Source: Phoronis ovalis (lineage: Eukaryota; Phoronida; Phoronidae). Taken from it: 12,458 nt of DNA. Made by a program: the position numbers and the translations under genes. Positions within the stretch are counted from its first letter, which is position 1, and each line of letters starts with the position of its first letter. The notes under the pieces were generated by a model. It was not told the origin of the DNA. It did not search any database and saw nothing but the letters and a program-made list of their open reading frames with translations. Below, piece after piece: positions 1 to 8,100 of the stretch. The stretch lies in the NCBI GenBank assembly GCA_028565635.1, contig JAOXYB010044949.1:1-12458 (forward strand). Direction: 5' to 3'.

Positions 1-119
1 ATGCTTTGTATGCATTAATTTATTTTCTAATGGTCTTGTCAAGCAGTTCTTTGTATAGGCAATTGTTTCATATTTTTTATAAATGGTAGATGAAATGTTA
101 ATATTTGTTTTCATTTCAG

Positions 120-201
120 AATTACAGGAAAGCACTGTGCGACTCAAACTGACAGTCATAGACTCTCTAGGATTTGGAGACCAAATCAATAAGGAGGATT
201 C
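120..201 (+). CDS. Sep2: Septin exon A: G3 (switch II) region
   Basis: Acceptor TTTCAG at 114-119, donor GTAAGT at 202. It enters with two bases completing a codon (E if the previous exon ends in G) and leaves two bases of a Ser codon. It encodes [20 protein letters not shown] and QINKED, i.e. strand beta-3, the DxxG motif and switch II. Confidence 0.93.
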
Positions 202-3200
202 GTAAGTTACTAACTTGTGTTTAAAAAAAACGCCCTATGTAGTAAAAAATAAAAGATTGAAAACATAATTTGCCTCTTACTTGTAGGTAACTATTTTAAA
301 AATTGATGAAATAATTAAAATAATTCAATATTGTACCTTGCCTGCAATGTTATTGTCTTACTGTTACATTTTAATCAGTGGGCACGAGTGTGTTTATTGT
401 GTGCCAGTTAATAGCTGTAGTATATTTTATCATTACAATTTAATGTGTTTTGTTATTTTTAGGTATAAACCAATTGTGGATTACATTGACGCCCAGTTTG
501 AAACCTATTTGCAAGAAGAACTTAAAGTGAAGAGGGTGTTACATTCATATCATGATACAAGGATACATACCTGTCTGTATTTCATTACTCCTACTGGACA
601 TTCGTAAGTTTTGTTAACTGTATTTGATCAGAGAAATGTTGAAACTGGTTTTGAATTCAATTCAAAAACGTAAAAATTTCTCTAAGAAGTGAACTTTGAA
701 TAGAATTAGATGAAACAGAGTTAGAAATACATTGTGCAGTGATAACTGCATTTTGGTATATCTTGCATTTACAAGAAACTACGAAGAACTATATTTTCGT
801 GAAGTTTACCTTGTTTATGTAAGTGTCAGTGCACTCTTAATCTGAAACTATAACATTTGATAACTTTAGGTAATTGTAATTGTATAAATATAATGTGTTC
901 TTTGTAGATTGAAGTCCTTAGATCTTGTGACGATGAAGAAACTTGATAGCAAAGTGAACATTATTCCAGTCATAGCCAAAGCAGATACTATCACGAAAAA
1001 TGAACTGCAAAAGTTTAAAATTAAGGTTTGTAAAATAGAAAACAACACACAGTCAGCATATATCAGTCATACTGCGTGAAATTACTAATTATGAATGTAG
1101 TTGGTACAGTGTAAAATTCTGTTTTAAAACAGATATAACAAGGGTAAATTAAGCAAAACTTTTGTGGTTGCTATAAGAAATAATAATTGTTGAATGTTTT
1201 GTAATTTTTGCCTCTCTAGCACTTCTTTAGCATTTGCTGTTTGGAGTATAGTTAAATCATGGACTGTAAACATGTCATCAAATTGAGCTGTTGAAGGTAA
1301 CTGTCGTGTTTGTTCTGTGAAACACATATAAAAATGGCTTACAAATTCATAACAAATTGTGCAACTGTGATATTTCTTAATTTGTGCAATTTTTTTCAAA
1401 GTAAAATGTTTATATCATATTTGTGGCAGTTTATTTCTTAAATTACAGATTATGAGTGAACTAGTGAGTAATGGTGTGCAGATCTACCAGTTTCCTACAG
1501 ATGATGAAACTGTTGCAGAAATTAACTCCACAATGAATGTGAGTGTTGGAAGATTGTATTTAACTAAAATGTAATGTTCCTGCTTTTGCCTTGGCAGTAG
1601 TGTTAACAAAAGTACCGTGAAGTTTTCAAGCTACCTCTCCTGTAAAATACTCTGTTTAAACTTTAATTCTACATTATAGTTTCTTGACCTAAACATTCAT
1701 GAACTATATGATGACTTTGATTCATGCAAGTTGAAAGTTTTGTAGCTCTAAAATAAGATTGTGACAGAAGACTAAATACAGTATCTGCACTGCAGCTGTT
1801 CTCTGAGAATACACAAGTTGACTCTTAGCAAAGAATTCTTATCTTCAAAATTAGAATTAGGGACACAATTCATTTCATGTGTTAATTTTTGTACAGGGTC
1901 ATTTACCATTTGCTGTGGTTGGAAGTACGGATGAAGTAAAAGTTGGTAATAAGATGGTCAAGGCAAGACAATATCCCTGGGGAACCGTGCAAGGTTTGAT
2001 ACATTTCTTAGCATATATCAAAAACATCCTCGTATCTTCTGGATTTTAAATGTTTTCAAGACATCAAAAAGTACATCAAACTATTTTCTCATATTATTGT
2101 TTAGGAAGAAAATTGGTAAATACTACTGAAAAAGAATTATTTGTTGGACAGTTTGTTTGGTGCCAACAACTCGTTTATAAATTCATGTGTTGCTTTTGAA
2201 CTCGTAATGTACAAAGATCATTTCATCAGTAAGAACCTCCAGTCCAATAATTGCAGCAAATTTTATTTTGCATTAGTTGCGGCTGTGCATATATTGTGGT
2301 TTTGAATTACTGTAGACTTTTTTTTGTAGTTGAAAACGAAAATCATTGTGATTTTACAAAACTCCGTGAGATGTTACTGAGAACTAACATGCAAGATCTG
2401 GCAGACCAAACACACTCGAGACATTACGAATTATACAGAAGAGTGAAACTGAGTGAAATGGGTTTTTCTGACAATGAAAATCAAAGGTAGTATCCGTGAT
2501 ATTAACACAGTATATGCATTAAAAAAACGTGAATGTTCGTATCCTCAAGAGATCATTTGATTCTTCCGAATTCCAATATACATAATTCATGGAACTAGTT
2601 CACTTTGTATAAATTGGAACTAACTTTTTACTGAAGTGGCCATAAGTGCTAAATTAGCATTAAAAGTTAAAGTTAAATCTTCAGTGTTGAAATGATAGTA
2701 TCTCGTCATTTGATTAGTGCAGCACTTTAATGTTTAATATGTATGTACTTTTCAGCTTCCAACAATCATTTGAACAGAAAAGGACACATCATTTAGCAGA
2801 TCTTCAGCGAAAGGAGGAAGAAATGCGACAAATGTTTGTAGTCAGAGTTAAAGAAAAAGAAGCTGAACTCAAGGAGGCTGAGAAAGAGGTAGTGTACCCA
2901 TAATAAAAATATGTCGGTTTATTCAGGATTTCATACAATGAAGAAAAGTATATAATAATTATTTGGCATGTCATGTAGTTTGTTCTGACTCTTCACAAAA
3001 ATGGTAACCCTTTAATCGCAATGGTGGTGAATTCTTTTGTTCTTTTATGAAACAGTGAATGCTGTTTAAAAAAGTAATCCTTTTTTAGTTGCATGCGAAG
3101 TTTGACAGTTTAAAAAGACAGCATGCAGATGAAAAGAAAAAGATGGAAGACAAAAAAAGGCAACTTGAAGAAGAAATGAGCAATTTTCAGAAGAGAAAAG

Positions 3201-3271
3201 TGGCCACAATCCAAGCTCAGCAACAAGCCCAGCAAGCAGCTACAATGGGAAAACATGGCAAGAAAAAATAA
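120..3271 (+). CDS. Sep2: Septin, SEPT6 group (partial: 5' end outside window)
   Basis: GTP-binding cytoskeletal protein that assembles with other septin groups into heteromeric filaments at the cell cortex and cleavage furrow. Coding segments: 120-201, 463-603, 908-1025, 1449-1538, 1897-1993, 2330-2486, 2756-2888, 3089-3271. All introns are GT-AG, and the phases join into one frame of about 332 residues plus stop. Visible marks: G3 motif DSLG followed by [11 protein letters not shown]4 motif AKAD, the septin unique element around [12 protein letters not shown], and a long C-terminal coiled coil containing EEEMRQMF and [14 protein letters not shown], ending in a Q-rich, lysine-tipped tail. 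[11 protein letters not shown] and HYELYRR are typical of the SEPT6 group (fly Sep2/Sep5). Family members are about 420-430 residues, so roughly 95 N-terminal residues, including the G1 P-loop, lie before the window. The group assignment is firm; the symbol follows fly naming, and separating Sep2 from its fly paralogue Sep5 needs a tree. Confidence 0.95.
463..603 (+). CDS. Sep2: Septin exon B: core G domain
   Basis: Acceptor TTTTTAG ending at 462, donor GTAAGT at 604; it both starts and ends inside a Ser codon. It encodes [24 protein letters not shown], the DTRIH stretch and [11 protein letters not shown], all typical of the SEPT6 group. Confidence 0.95.
908..1025 (+). CDS. Sep2: Septin exon C: G4 motif
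   Basis: Acceptor TTTGTAG ending at 907; donor GTTTGT at 1026 is weaker than consensus. It encodes [15 protein letters not shown], then [10 protein letters not shown] with the guanine-specifying AKAD (G4) motif, and ends in phase 0 after KFKIK. Confidence 0.94.
1026..1448 (+). other. Sep2: Septin intron, 423 bp
   Basis: The longest complete septin intron. It holds a 91-codon open frame on the - strand (1399-1124) with no recognisable domain; taken as chance. No RNA gene or repeat seen. Confidence 0.6.
1449..1538 (+). CDS. Sep2: Septin exon D
   Basis: Exactly 30 codons in phase 0, acceptor ATTACAG ending at 1448, donor GTGAGT at 1539. It encodes [16 protein letters not shown] and [14 protein letters not shown], the segment between G4 and the septin unique element. 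Confidence 0.94.
1897..1993 (+). CDS. Sep2: Septin exon E: start of septin unique element
   Basis: Acceptor GTACAG ending at 1896, donor GTTTGA at 1994 (weak). It encodes [18 protein letters not shown] and [10 protein letters not shown], with the VGS (G5-like) region and the start of the septin unique element. It ends after the first base of a Val codon completed by the next exon. Confidence 0.93.
2330..2486 (+). CDS. Sep2: Septin exon F: septin unique element
   Basis: The acceptor after a T-rich tract ends in TTTGTAG at 2329; donor GTAGTA at 2487. It encodes [34 protein letters not shown] and [17 protein letters not shown], the rest of the septin unique element and its link to the coiled coil. 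It ends AG, giving Ser with the first C of the next exon. Confidence 0.94.
2756..2888 (+). CDS. Sep2: Septin exon G: coiled coil, first half
   Basis: Acceptor TTTTCAG ending at 2755, donor GTAGTG at 2889. It encodes 44 codons of charged helix, including [15 protein letters not shown] and [14 protein letters not shown], a heptad-patterned segment strongly conserved in the SEPT6 group. Confidence 0.93.
3089..3271 (+). CDS. Sep2: Septin last coding exon: coiled coil and tail
   Basis: The acceptor TTTTTTAG ends at 3088. It starts in phase 0 with [20 protein letters not shown] and continues through a Lys/Glu-rich helix into a tail with AQQQAQQAA and terminal GKHGKKK, then TAA at 3269-3271. Alternative last exons are common in this family; none is evident here. 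Confidence 0.93.
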   Translation: MHAKFDSLKRQHADEKKKMEDKKRQLEEEMSNFQKRKVATIQAQQQAQQAATMGKHGKKK

Positions 3272-3740
3272 AGTATCAGTACACTTTGTGGGCAAAGATG
3301 ACCAAACTTAAACCTATTTATGCATGAATAGTAGTAGCCCCTTCATTTTGTAAAACGCTTTTTGAAAAACTGTATGTAGAAGAACGTACTTTATATTAAC
3401 TTATGGATGGGATGCATCCCTTTTTGTTAGTTTTAATATCAGGACCTAGTCTATAAGCCTCGATACCTAGAATTGAACATAGATGTTCTTAACCTGCTCA
3501 TGTATGTATGCATGTACAAGATCATCAATTTTCAATCAAAAATTTTTACCCAATTTAATTCTGTATTACGCAATTGCAGCAGTACAAAGATTTTTTTATG
3601 CCCCTATGTATTATTGTTCTTCATAATCAGTGTCTTGTGTGTAATAGTTTGTTGTAAACCTATATAGTGAGACATTAGTTAGAATTCCAATTATAACACT
3701 GGTGCTATATACGATGTATATTAAAATTTATTTCACTGTT
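3272..3740 (+). other. Sep2: Septin 3' UTR (extent inferred)
   Basis: AT-rich sequence after the septin stop, with no convincing coding content. The only AATAAA on this strand (3267-3272) overlaps the stop codon and is unlikely to be used. The next plausible signal is ATTAAA at 3720-3725, followed by a GT-containing stretch, so the mRNA probably ends just after 3735. Confidence 0.5.
3720..3732. terminator. Back-to-back poly(A) signals on both strands
   Basis: ATTAAA on the + strand (3720-3725) and AATAAA on the - strand (3732-3727) sit within 13 bp in a near-palindromic AT block. The + copy suits the septin 3' end. The - copy suits the candidate small transcript that starts near 4272. Assignment is by position only. 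Confidence 0.45.
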
Positions 3741-3755
3741 GAGTTTATCAACAGT
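3735..3755. repeat. Perfect 8-bp inverted repeat (hairpin)
   Basis: ACTGTTGA (3735-3742), a 5-nt loop GTTTA, then TCAACAGT (3748-3755). It lies directly beside the bidirectional poly(A) block. It can fold in RNA from either strand; it does not match the histone 3' stem-loop. Confidence 0.6.
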
Positions 3756-3820
3756 TAGTTATTCAGCTAATGAGAACTAAGCAGGCTAGGTTTCCTTTGT
3801 ATAGGGTACAGATGCAGTCC

Positions 3821-4230
3821 TCAATTTGTGTATTGCATATCAGAAGATGAACAAATTATCTTTTGAAGCAAAACGCAATTCACAAGTATTTCTTGAAAAG
3901 GCAGTGTAGTAGCGATAAACTTTAAAACCACAAGAATGAACACGAGCAGTTTCGTTATATAGTTTATTCGTTCTTTGATAGCTCGGTTCAACTGAAATAT
4001 ACAAAAACGTTCTATAAGTCAACTGAACAAACATACGTTAGTCGTTTACAAAATCACTACTTCTACGTTAACAAACAAACAGTCATTATGCGTACTGAGA
4101 GAAGCTACTAAATTACAACAAGAAATTAGGAAACTAGTTACCAAACGCGTTACAACGTTCCTTGCATAGACCAGTATAACGTTAAAGTTAAGACAAGATA
4201 ACAAAGCTAACTTACATCAATTTGTGGCAT
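3821..4230 (-). CDS. Candidate spliced 61-residue single-pass membrane peptide (speculative)
   Basis: Two segments, 4230-4216 and 3991-3821, join across a 224-bp GT-AG intron into an ATG-to-TGA frame of 61 codons. The peptide starts MPQID, has a basic stretch (LNRAIKER), then a hydrophobic run (KLLVFILVVLKFI) that could cross a membrane, and ends SDMQYTN. I do not recognise the family. In favour: a consensus donor (GTAAGT), a good acceptor (ATTTCAG), a core promoter at the right distance upstream, a downstream AATAAA and raised CpG content. Against: short length, a weak start context, and an upstream ATG (4252) opening an 11-codon frame that overlaps the start. The transcript may instead be non-coding. 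Confidence 0.25.
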
Positions 4231-4268
4231 AAAATATTCCGTCTAGGCTCATCGGTCAAATGTTGTGA

Positions 4269-4302
4269 GAATGAATCAAAAGTGGCGCGTAACACATATA
4301 TA
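4269..4302 (-). promoter_or_regulatory. TATA box plus initiator core promoter
   Basis: On the - strand, TATATATG (4302-4295) is followed by TCATTC (4274-4269), which fits the arthropod initiator TCAKTY. The first T of the TATA box is at -30 relative to the initiator A at 4272, the canonical spacing. A CCAAT box lies upstream (4342-4346 on the + strand, so reversed relative to this promoter). The element sits inside a CpG-retaining stretch. Confidence 0.45.
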
Positions 4303-4309
4303 CCGGACC

Positions 4310-4346
4310 CTGACCTACATACATGGTCAGTCACAAAATGACCAAT
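4310..4346. promoter_or_regulatory. Cluster of TGACC/GGTCA half-sites and a CCAAT box
   Basis: TGACCT (4311-4316), TGGTCA (4324-4329) and TGACCA (4339-4344) resemble nuclear-receptor half-sites (AGGTCA). The first two also form a 6-bp inverted repeat, CTGACC/GGTCAG, with a 9-nt spacer. CCAAT is at 4342-4346. All lie about 40-75 bp upstream of the predicted start at 4272. Binding is inferred from motif likeness only. Confidence 0.3.
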
Positions 4347-4668
4347 AAGCAACGTCAAATTATAAACAATCACACACATATGCAAATACTATTGAAGAAT
4401 AGCACTACAGGTGAAACGACAAGCTAAATACAAAATACTGCCAACAGATGGCGAAAGTAGGCTAACCAAATAGACTCGTATACTAAACACGTAGACTACA
4501 TAGGGCGTCGGTACTTACAGGCAATGTTAAGGTTATTTAACGAAATAGTTATAGTTTTGTAAATGTGTGAGCCGTTCTTTCTGGTATGTATTCCAACACA
4601 GTCTAATATATAATGTTGCTACAGTAGGTAGCTACCTACATGTGTTAATGTAAATGTTTGTCGAAGCT
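4347..4668. other. Intergenic stretch, no gene seen
   Basis: No convincing coding or RNA gene. The part up to about 4560 keeps many CpGs and may be upstream promoter sequence of the candidate small transcript. The rest leads into the presumed N4BP2 3' end and holds a 16-bp palindrome at 4624-4639. Confidence 0.4.
4624..4639. repeat. Perfect 16-bp palindrome
   Basis: GTAGGTAGCTACCTAC reads the same on both strands with no spacer. The bases flanking it do not extend the symmetry. Function unknown. Confidence 0.7.
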
Positions 4669-4780
4669 TTTTATACACTCATTCATAGATGAAATACAAC
4701 TGCTGAAGTTCAGAAAGTTTATTATTACTTTTTATTCACTCATTCCTAGACGAAATACAACTAAAGTTTAAAAAGTTTTC
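4669..4780. repeat. Degenerate direct repeat, two units of about 50 bp, period about 60 bp
   Basis: Unit 1 (about 4669-4720) and unit 2 (about 4729-4780) share, in order, a TTTTAT-CACTCATTC block, a TAGA-GAAATACAAC block and an AAGTT...AAAGTTT block, with substitutions and a small deletion in unit 2. It looks like an old local tandem duplication near the N4BP2 poly(A) site. Confidence 0.65.
4718..4736 (-). terminator. N4BP2: N4BP2 candidate poly(A) signals
   Basis: Two AATAAA hexamers on the - strand (TTTATT on the + strand at 4718-4723 and 4731-4736), about 400 bp after the N4BP2 stop. Weaker variants closer in are CATAAA (4996-5001) and TATAAA (5052-5057). Which is used cannot be told from sequence. 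Confidence 0.4.
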
Positions 4781-5131
4781 ATTACATCTGATATAAAAAT
4801 AGTATTTGGAAAGTATACTTCAATGCACAGAAACCACACATTGGGTACACGTCTGAAGTGAATAACTTTAAAATAATGTATTTGTAGTAATAAAATACAG
4901 TCCAAAACTTTGAAATGCAACCATTTCTGTTGCATTCTAAAATTTGGTACAAACATGAAAGGGGGAAATTCCTTTAAAAAATTAAAAATTTTGACTTTAT
5001 GTACACACATAATAATGATGTAGCAATGACCAGCATTTCATTAACTTGGGTTTTATAATCTCAATCATTCCCCGTAATATGAAATCATGAGTATCTTTGT
5101 ACGCTCTTTTCCCCAATGACCAGTTTCCGTC
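4737..5131 (-). other. N4BP2: N4BP2 3' UTR (extent inferred)
   Basis: AT-rich sequence between the N4BP2 stop codon and the first perfect - strand AATAAA. No coding content is seen beyond short chance frames. Confidence 0.5.
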
Positions 5132-5189
5132 CTAATTAATTTTGGAACTGAAAAACACCTTGATCATTCCTGGATGAGGCTCGGAAAAT
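5132..5189 (-). CDS. N4BP2: N4BP2 last coding exon: Smr C-terminus
   Basis: The acceptor TTGATTTCAG ends at 5190. It starts by completing Arg, then FSEPHPGMIKVFFSSKIN and TAG (5134-5132). The GMIKVFF strand is the last beta-strand of Smr, and the protein ends right after it, as in the family. Confidence 0.94.
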
Positions 5190-8100
5190 CTGAAATCAAA
5201 ATTAAGTAATGTTGGAATAGAAAAACAGTTATTTACAAGGTACACCAAATGAATATGCAAAAGCAGACATCACATGGTGACGCCGTCTTCAAATACGTGT
5301 TAAACTATCATATTTTGATCACATTAAATTTTAATAAATAAACTGCAGCAATAGGGACTTTTTTGTCTTGCTGAATGTACAAAATGCCCAGTTGTTAGTA
5401 ACTTTTATCTCAGGAAGCTGTATTCTAAATACTGTGCCTCACTACATAATGCCTTTTATGACTACAGTAATCACGAAGACCGGTTATGAGATTTTTGTAA
5501 AAATTTTAAATTTTAATCACTTCCGCAAGAGTGACATTTTTGTATCCACCGCTGTACATACTCACCTGTAGTTATTTCTCTTCAGATATTCTACTACTGC
5601 CGGTTTGATTTTAGCTACACCTCCTTTACTTCGATTGCCACGACCTGTTATAACATCTAAGTACATCTTTCGTTTGTCTGGTCTCAGTCGCAATTCTGTT
5701 ACAGATAATTACCAAGACAATTTACAATATATCAACAATGGCGTCAAATAAATAATCACACAAAAAGGAATAGTTACTTCAGTCCTGTATACTACAGTTG
5801 CACATAATAAAAAAATAGCCACATCTGAAGACACTGTTCTTTTTTGTCATCGCTATGATTACAATTACTATAAAATTGGCGAATGCTACACACACATTGC
5901 TATGGTACATCCAACAATTGTAAGATTGATAATGATTAAGGAAACATTTGGAAAGGACAGAGGTAGGTCAGTGCATTCTGGCTGACTAGTAATATTTTAG
6001 CTATTGGAGGCATGGAGACATACCTTCTTGTCTTGAACTTAAAATGTTGTCTAATATATTCAGTGACTCTGAAACATGTAGACCATGCAAGTCTACGCTG
6101 TTGTTATCATTCATTACAGCGTTTCTGAAGAGAATTCAAGAATTATCATAAAATCACATATAAATTCCATTCACGAGTTACAAAACATGACTAACCTAGT
6201 TATTACAAAAATCATAATAATTTTTTTTTCACACTATTTTACTATTTATAATGGTACTCAGTTTTTAAATTTAAAAAAAATATACCTATGCACAACATAT
6301 TTTTAGATAAAAAATAGTATATTATTTGTAATTTTGTGTTACAAATTGGAAGTAACAGCAGCATAACAAGGAATGCATAACAAAGCACAAGGTATGTAAA
6401 CTTTAGATTTGAGGTGAGTTAGGAGTGCATTTGATAACATATTACATTTCTTGAAAACTAGACTTACTTGCTCTCAAGAATTTTTTCGGAAGCCCTCGTG
6501 TTAGCTTGTTTCAACTTCTCTGTATGAAGGTGCCCTTGCTGGGCATAAAATGTAGCTACCTGCACACAAAAGATGTCCCACAAAAAGTTAGCAATTGGAA
6601 TCTGTGAGTGTGTTTCATGTTGGTCACACCAGGAAAATTATACACATAAATTCACAATTGTAGAACACACAGAAATCATAGAAGAGATATGTATAATGCA
6701 AATCAAGGATGAACGTTTATATGCAGGTTGGGTTTAGGATAGTGTTTTTGGAGCTATGGGACTTGAAACGTTAGTAAGTGCAACAGTCAAAAGGGCTAAA
6801 GGCATACTGGACACTTTGTTAAGATGGGATTCTAAAAACATCGTTTAATCTGGCCTGATGCATATTCAATCTGACCTGTTTCATTCCTCGGCGATGAGCA
6901 TCTTGAGCTTTCTGGAAACATTCTTGCCTTTCTTTGACATGCATAGCTGCCTCTCCTCTGTAATCATCATAATCTGGCTCTTCATAGGACTGATAGTCAG
7001 CGTTCGGGTCCAAAATCTATAATTCAATAACACTTTAGGCAATTAAATGCACTTCAATCAATTAAATTACCTGATCAGCAATCCATTCTTACAAGATCTT
7101 ACTAAACAAAACAAGAGATATGAGCTGCCCTCTCCCATTTATAATAACTGATTCAGAGAAGGCTATTTTTTTACATTCTGATAGCATAAGCAGGTTTTTA
7201 TACACAGAGTGGTTTTGAAATTAAATCTGATTATATTTGCACTGGAAGTAGCTTTTGTTAACATACCAAGTCAATGGGAGTAGAACCTAATACAACCGGA
7301 TAAGAATGGTATATACAGATTCATACCCTCGTTTAATCCTATAACATAGGTTTACTGCCTGAAATAGTACCTGGTCACATTCTGACTCTTCTTTCTTCTT
7401 GTCATCCAAATATTTAGCATACTTCTGTGCTGCAGCAGGACTCATAACAAGTTTAGGTGCCTTAGTTTCTCCAAGAGAAGTGTGTACAGCTTGCATGGTC
7501 CTACCCAGATCACAGCTGAAACACAACAGCATGGGGGCTGACATAGGTTTAACATTCTGAGACATACAGGAAGTTCTTAAATTAGTAAATGGTATATGAT
7601 CAGGGTGATGTATAACTTGAACTGAAACCAAAAATGTATAGATTTTGTACACCAGTTGCCAGATTTTGACATCTAACACTTGACACTATCTTATTAGAAA
7701 CATTCAAACATGTTCCTAACTTGAACACCATCAGCTAGGAATTAGAAATATATGATCGTACTTCTGTCATAAAAGTGTACGGTAATAATTATAAGTAAAA
7801 TGAATTTAAATCAATTAACTAACCTATTAGCCTGAAACATTCCTTCTAAAGCAGACTGGTCTATGCCGGGAAATTGGTCGTATAGTTTCTGCCTCTTCAT
7901 TCGAATGGCCAGAGAGTCTGGACTATCCAATGCTTCATCTTGCTGTAAAATAAATAATGGTTTACATTTTGAACCAGTTTTTGAACTTCTTGAAAAATTT
8001 GCTGTCTAACACAAGGGATATAACAGCATGCTAGCATCGTAGGATGATTATAATTTGTTTCAACATTCTATAAATTACTGCTATATGACAACGATACTGA

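Larger units (their letters stand above)
3710..4272 (-). ncRNA. Candidate two-exon transcript between the convergent genes
   Basis: Inferred - strand transcription unit: initiator A at 4272, exon 1 to 4216, donor GTAAGT (4215-4210), acceptor ATATTTCAG ending at 3992, exon 2 from 3991, AATAAA at 3732-3727 and cleavage near 3710. It lies downstream of the N4BP2 3' end in the same orientation, and its tail would meet the septin 3' UTR. It could be a long non-coding RNA or the mRNA of the 61-residue peptide. No transcript evidence is available here. Confidence 0.3.

Noticed and set aside
1124-1399. 91-codon open frame on the - strand in a septin intron
   Set aside because: No recognisable domain, no promoter or poly(A) context, inside an intron of a gene on the other strand; best taken as chance or an unrecognisable relic.
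3473-3667. 64-codon hydrophobic frame on the + strand in the septin 3' UTR
   Set aside because: Hydrophobic residues follow from the T-rich strand; it has no start context or homology and lies within the inferred UTR.
3840-4034. 64-codon unspliced frame on the - strand
   Set aside because: It overlaps the candidate exon 2 in another frame and ignores a good acceptor; the spliced frame has better supporting signals.
4768-5010. - strand frame of 80 codons after the N4BP2 stop
   Set aside because: Within the inferred 3' UTR, Phe-rich from AT composition, no domain and not linked by splicing.
5368-5571. + strand frame of 67 codons
   Set aside because: It lies across an N4BP2 intron and the edge of the Smr exon on the other strand; shadow frame.
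5960-5990. Short inverted repeat GTCAG/CTGAC in an N4BP2 intron
   Set aside because: A five-base stem with a ten-base loop is expected by chance.
7516-7679. Upstream extension of the open frame before the 7371-7515 exon
   Set aside because: The good acceptor GTTTCAG at 7516 and exact phase match with the 7824-7942 exon show this part is intron.
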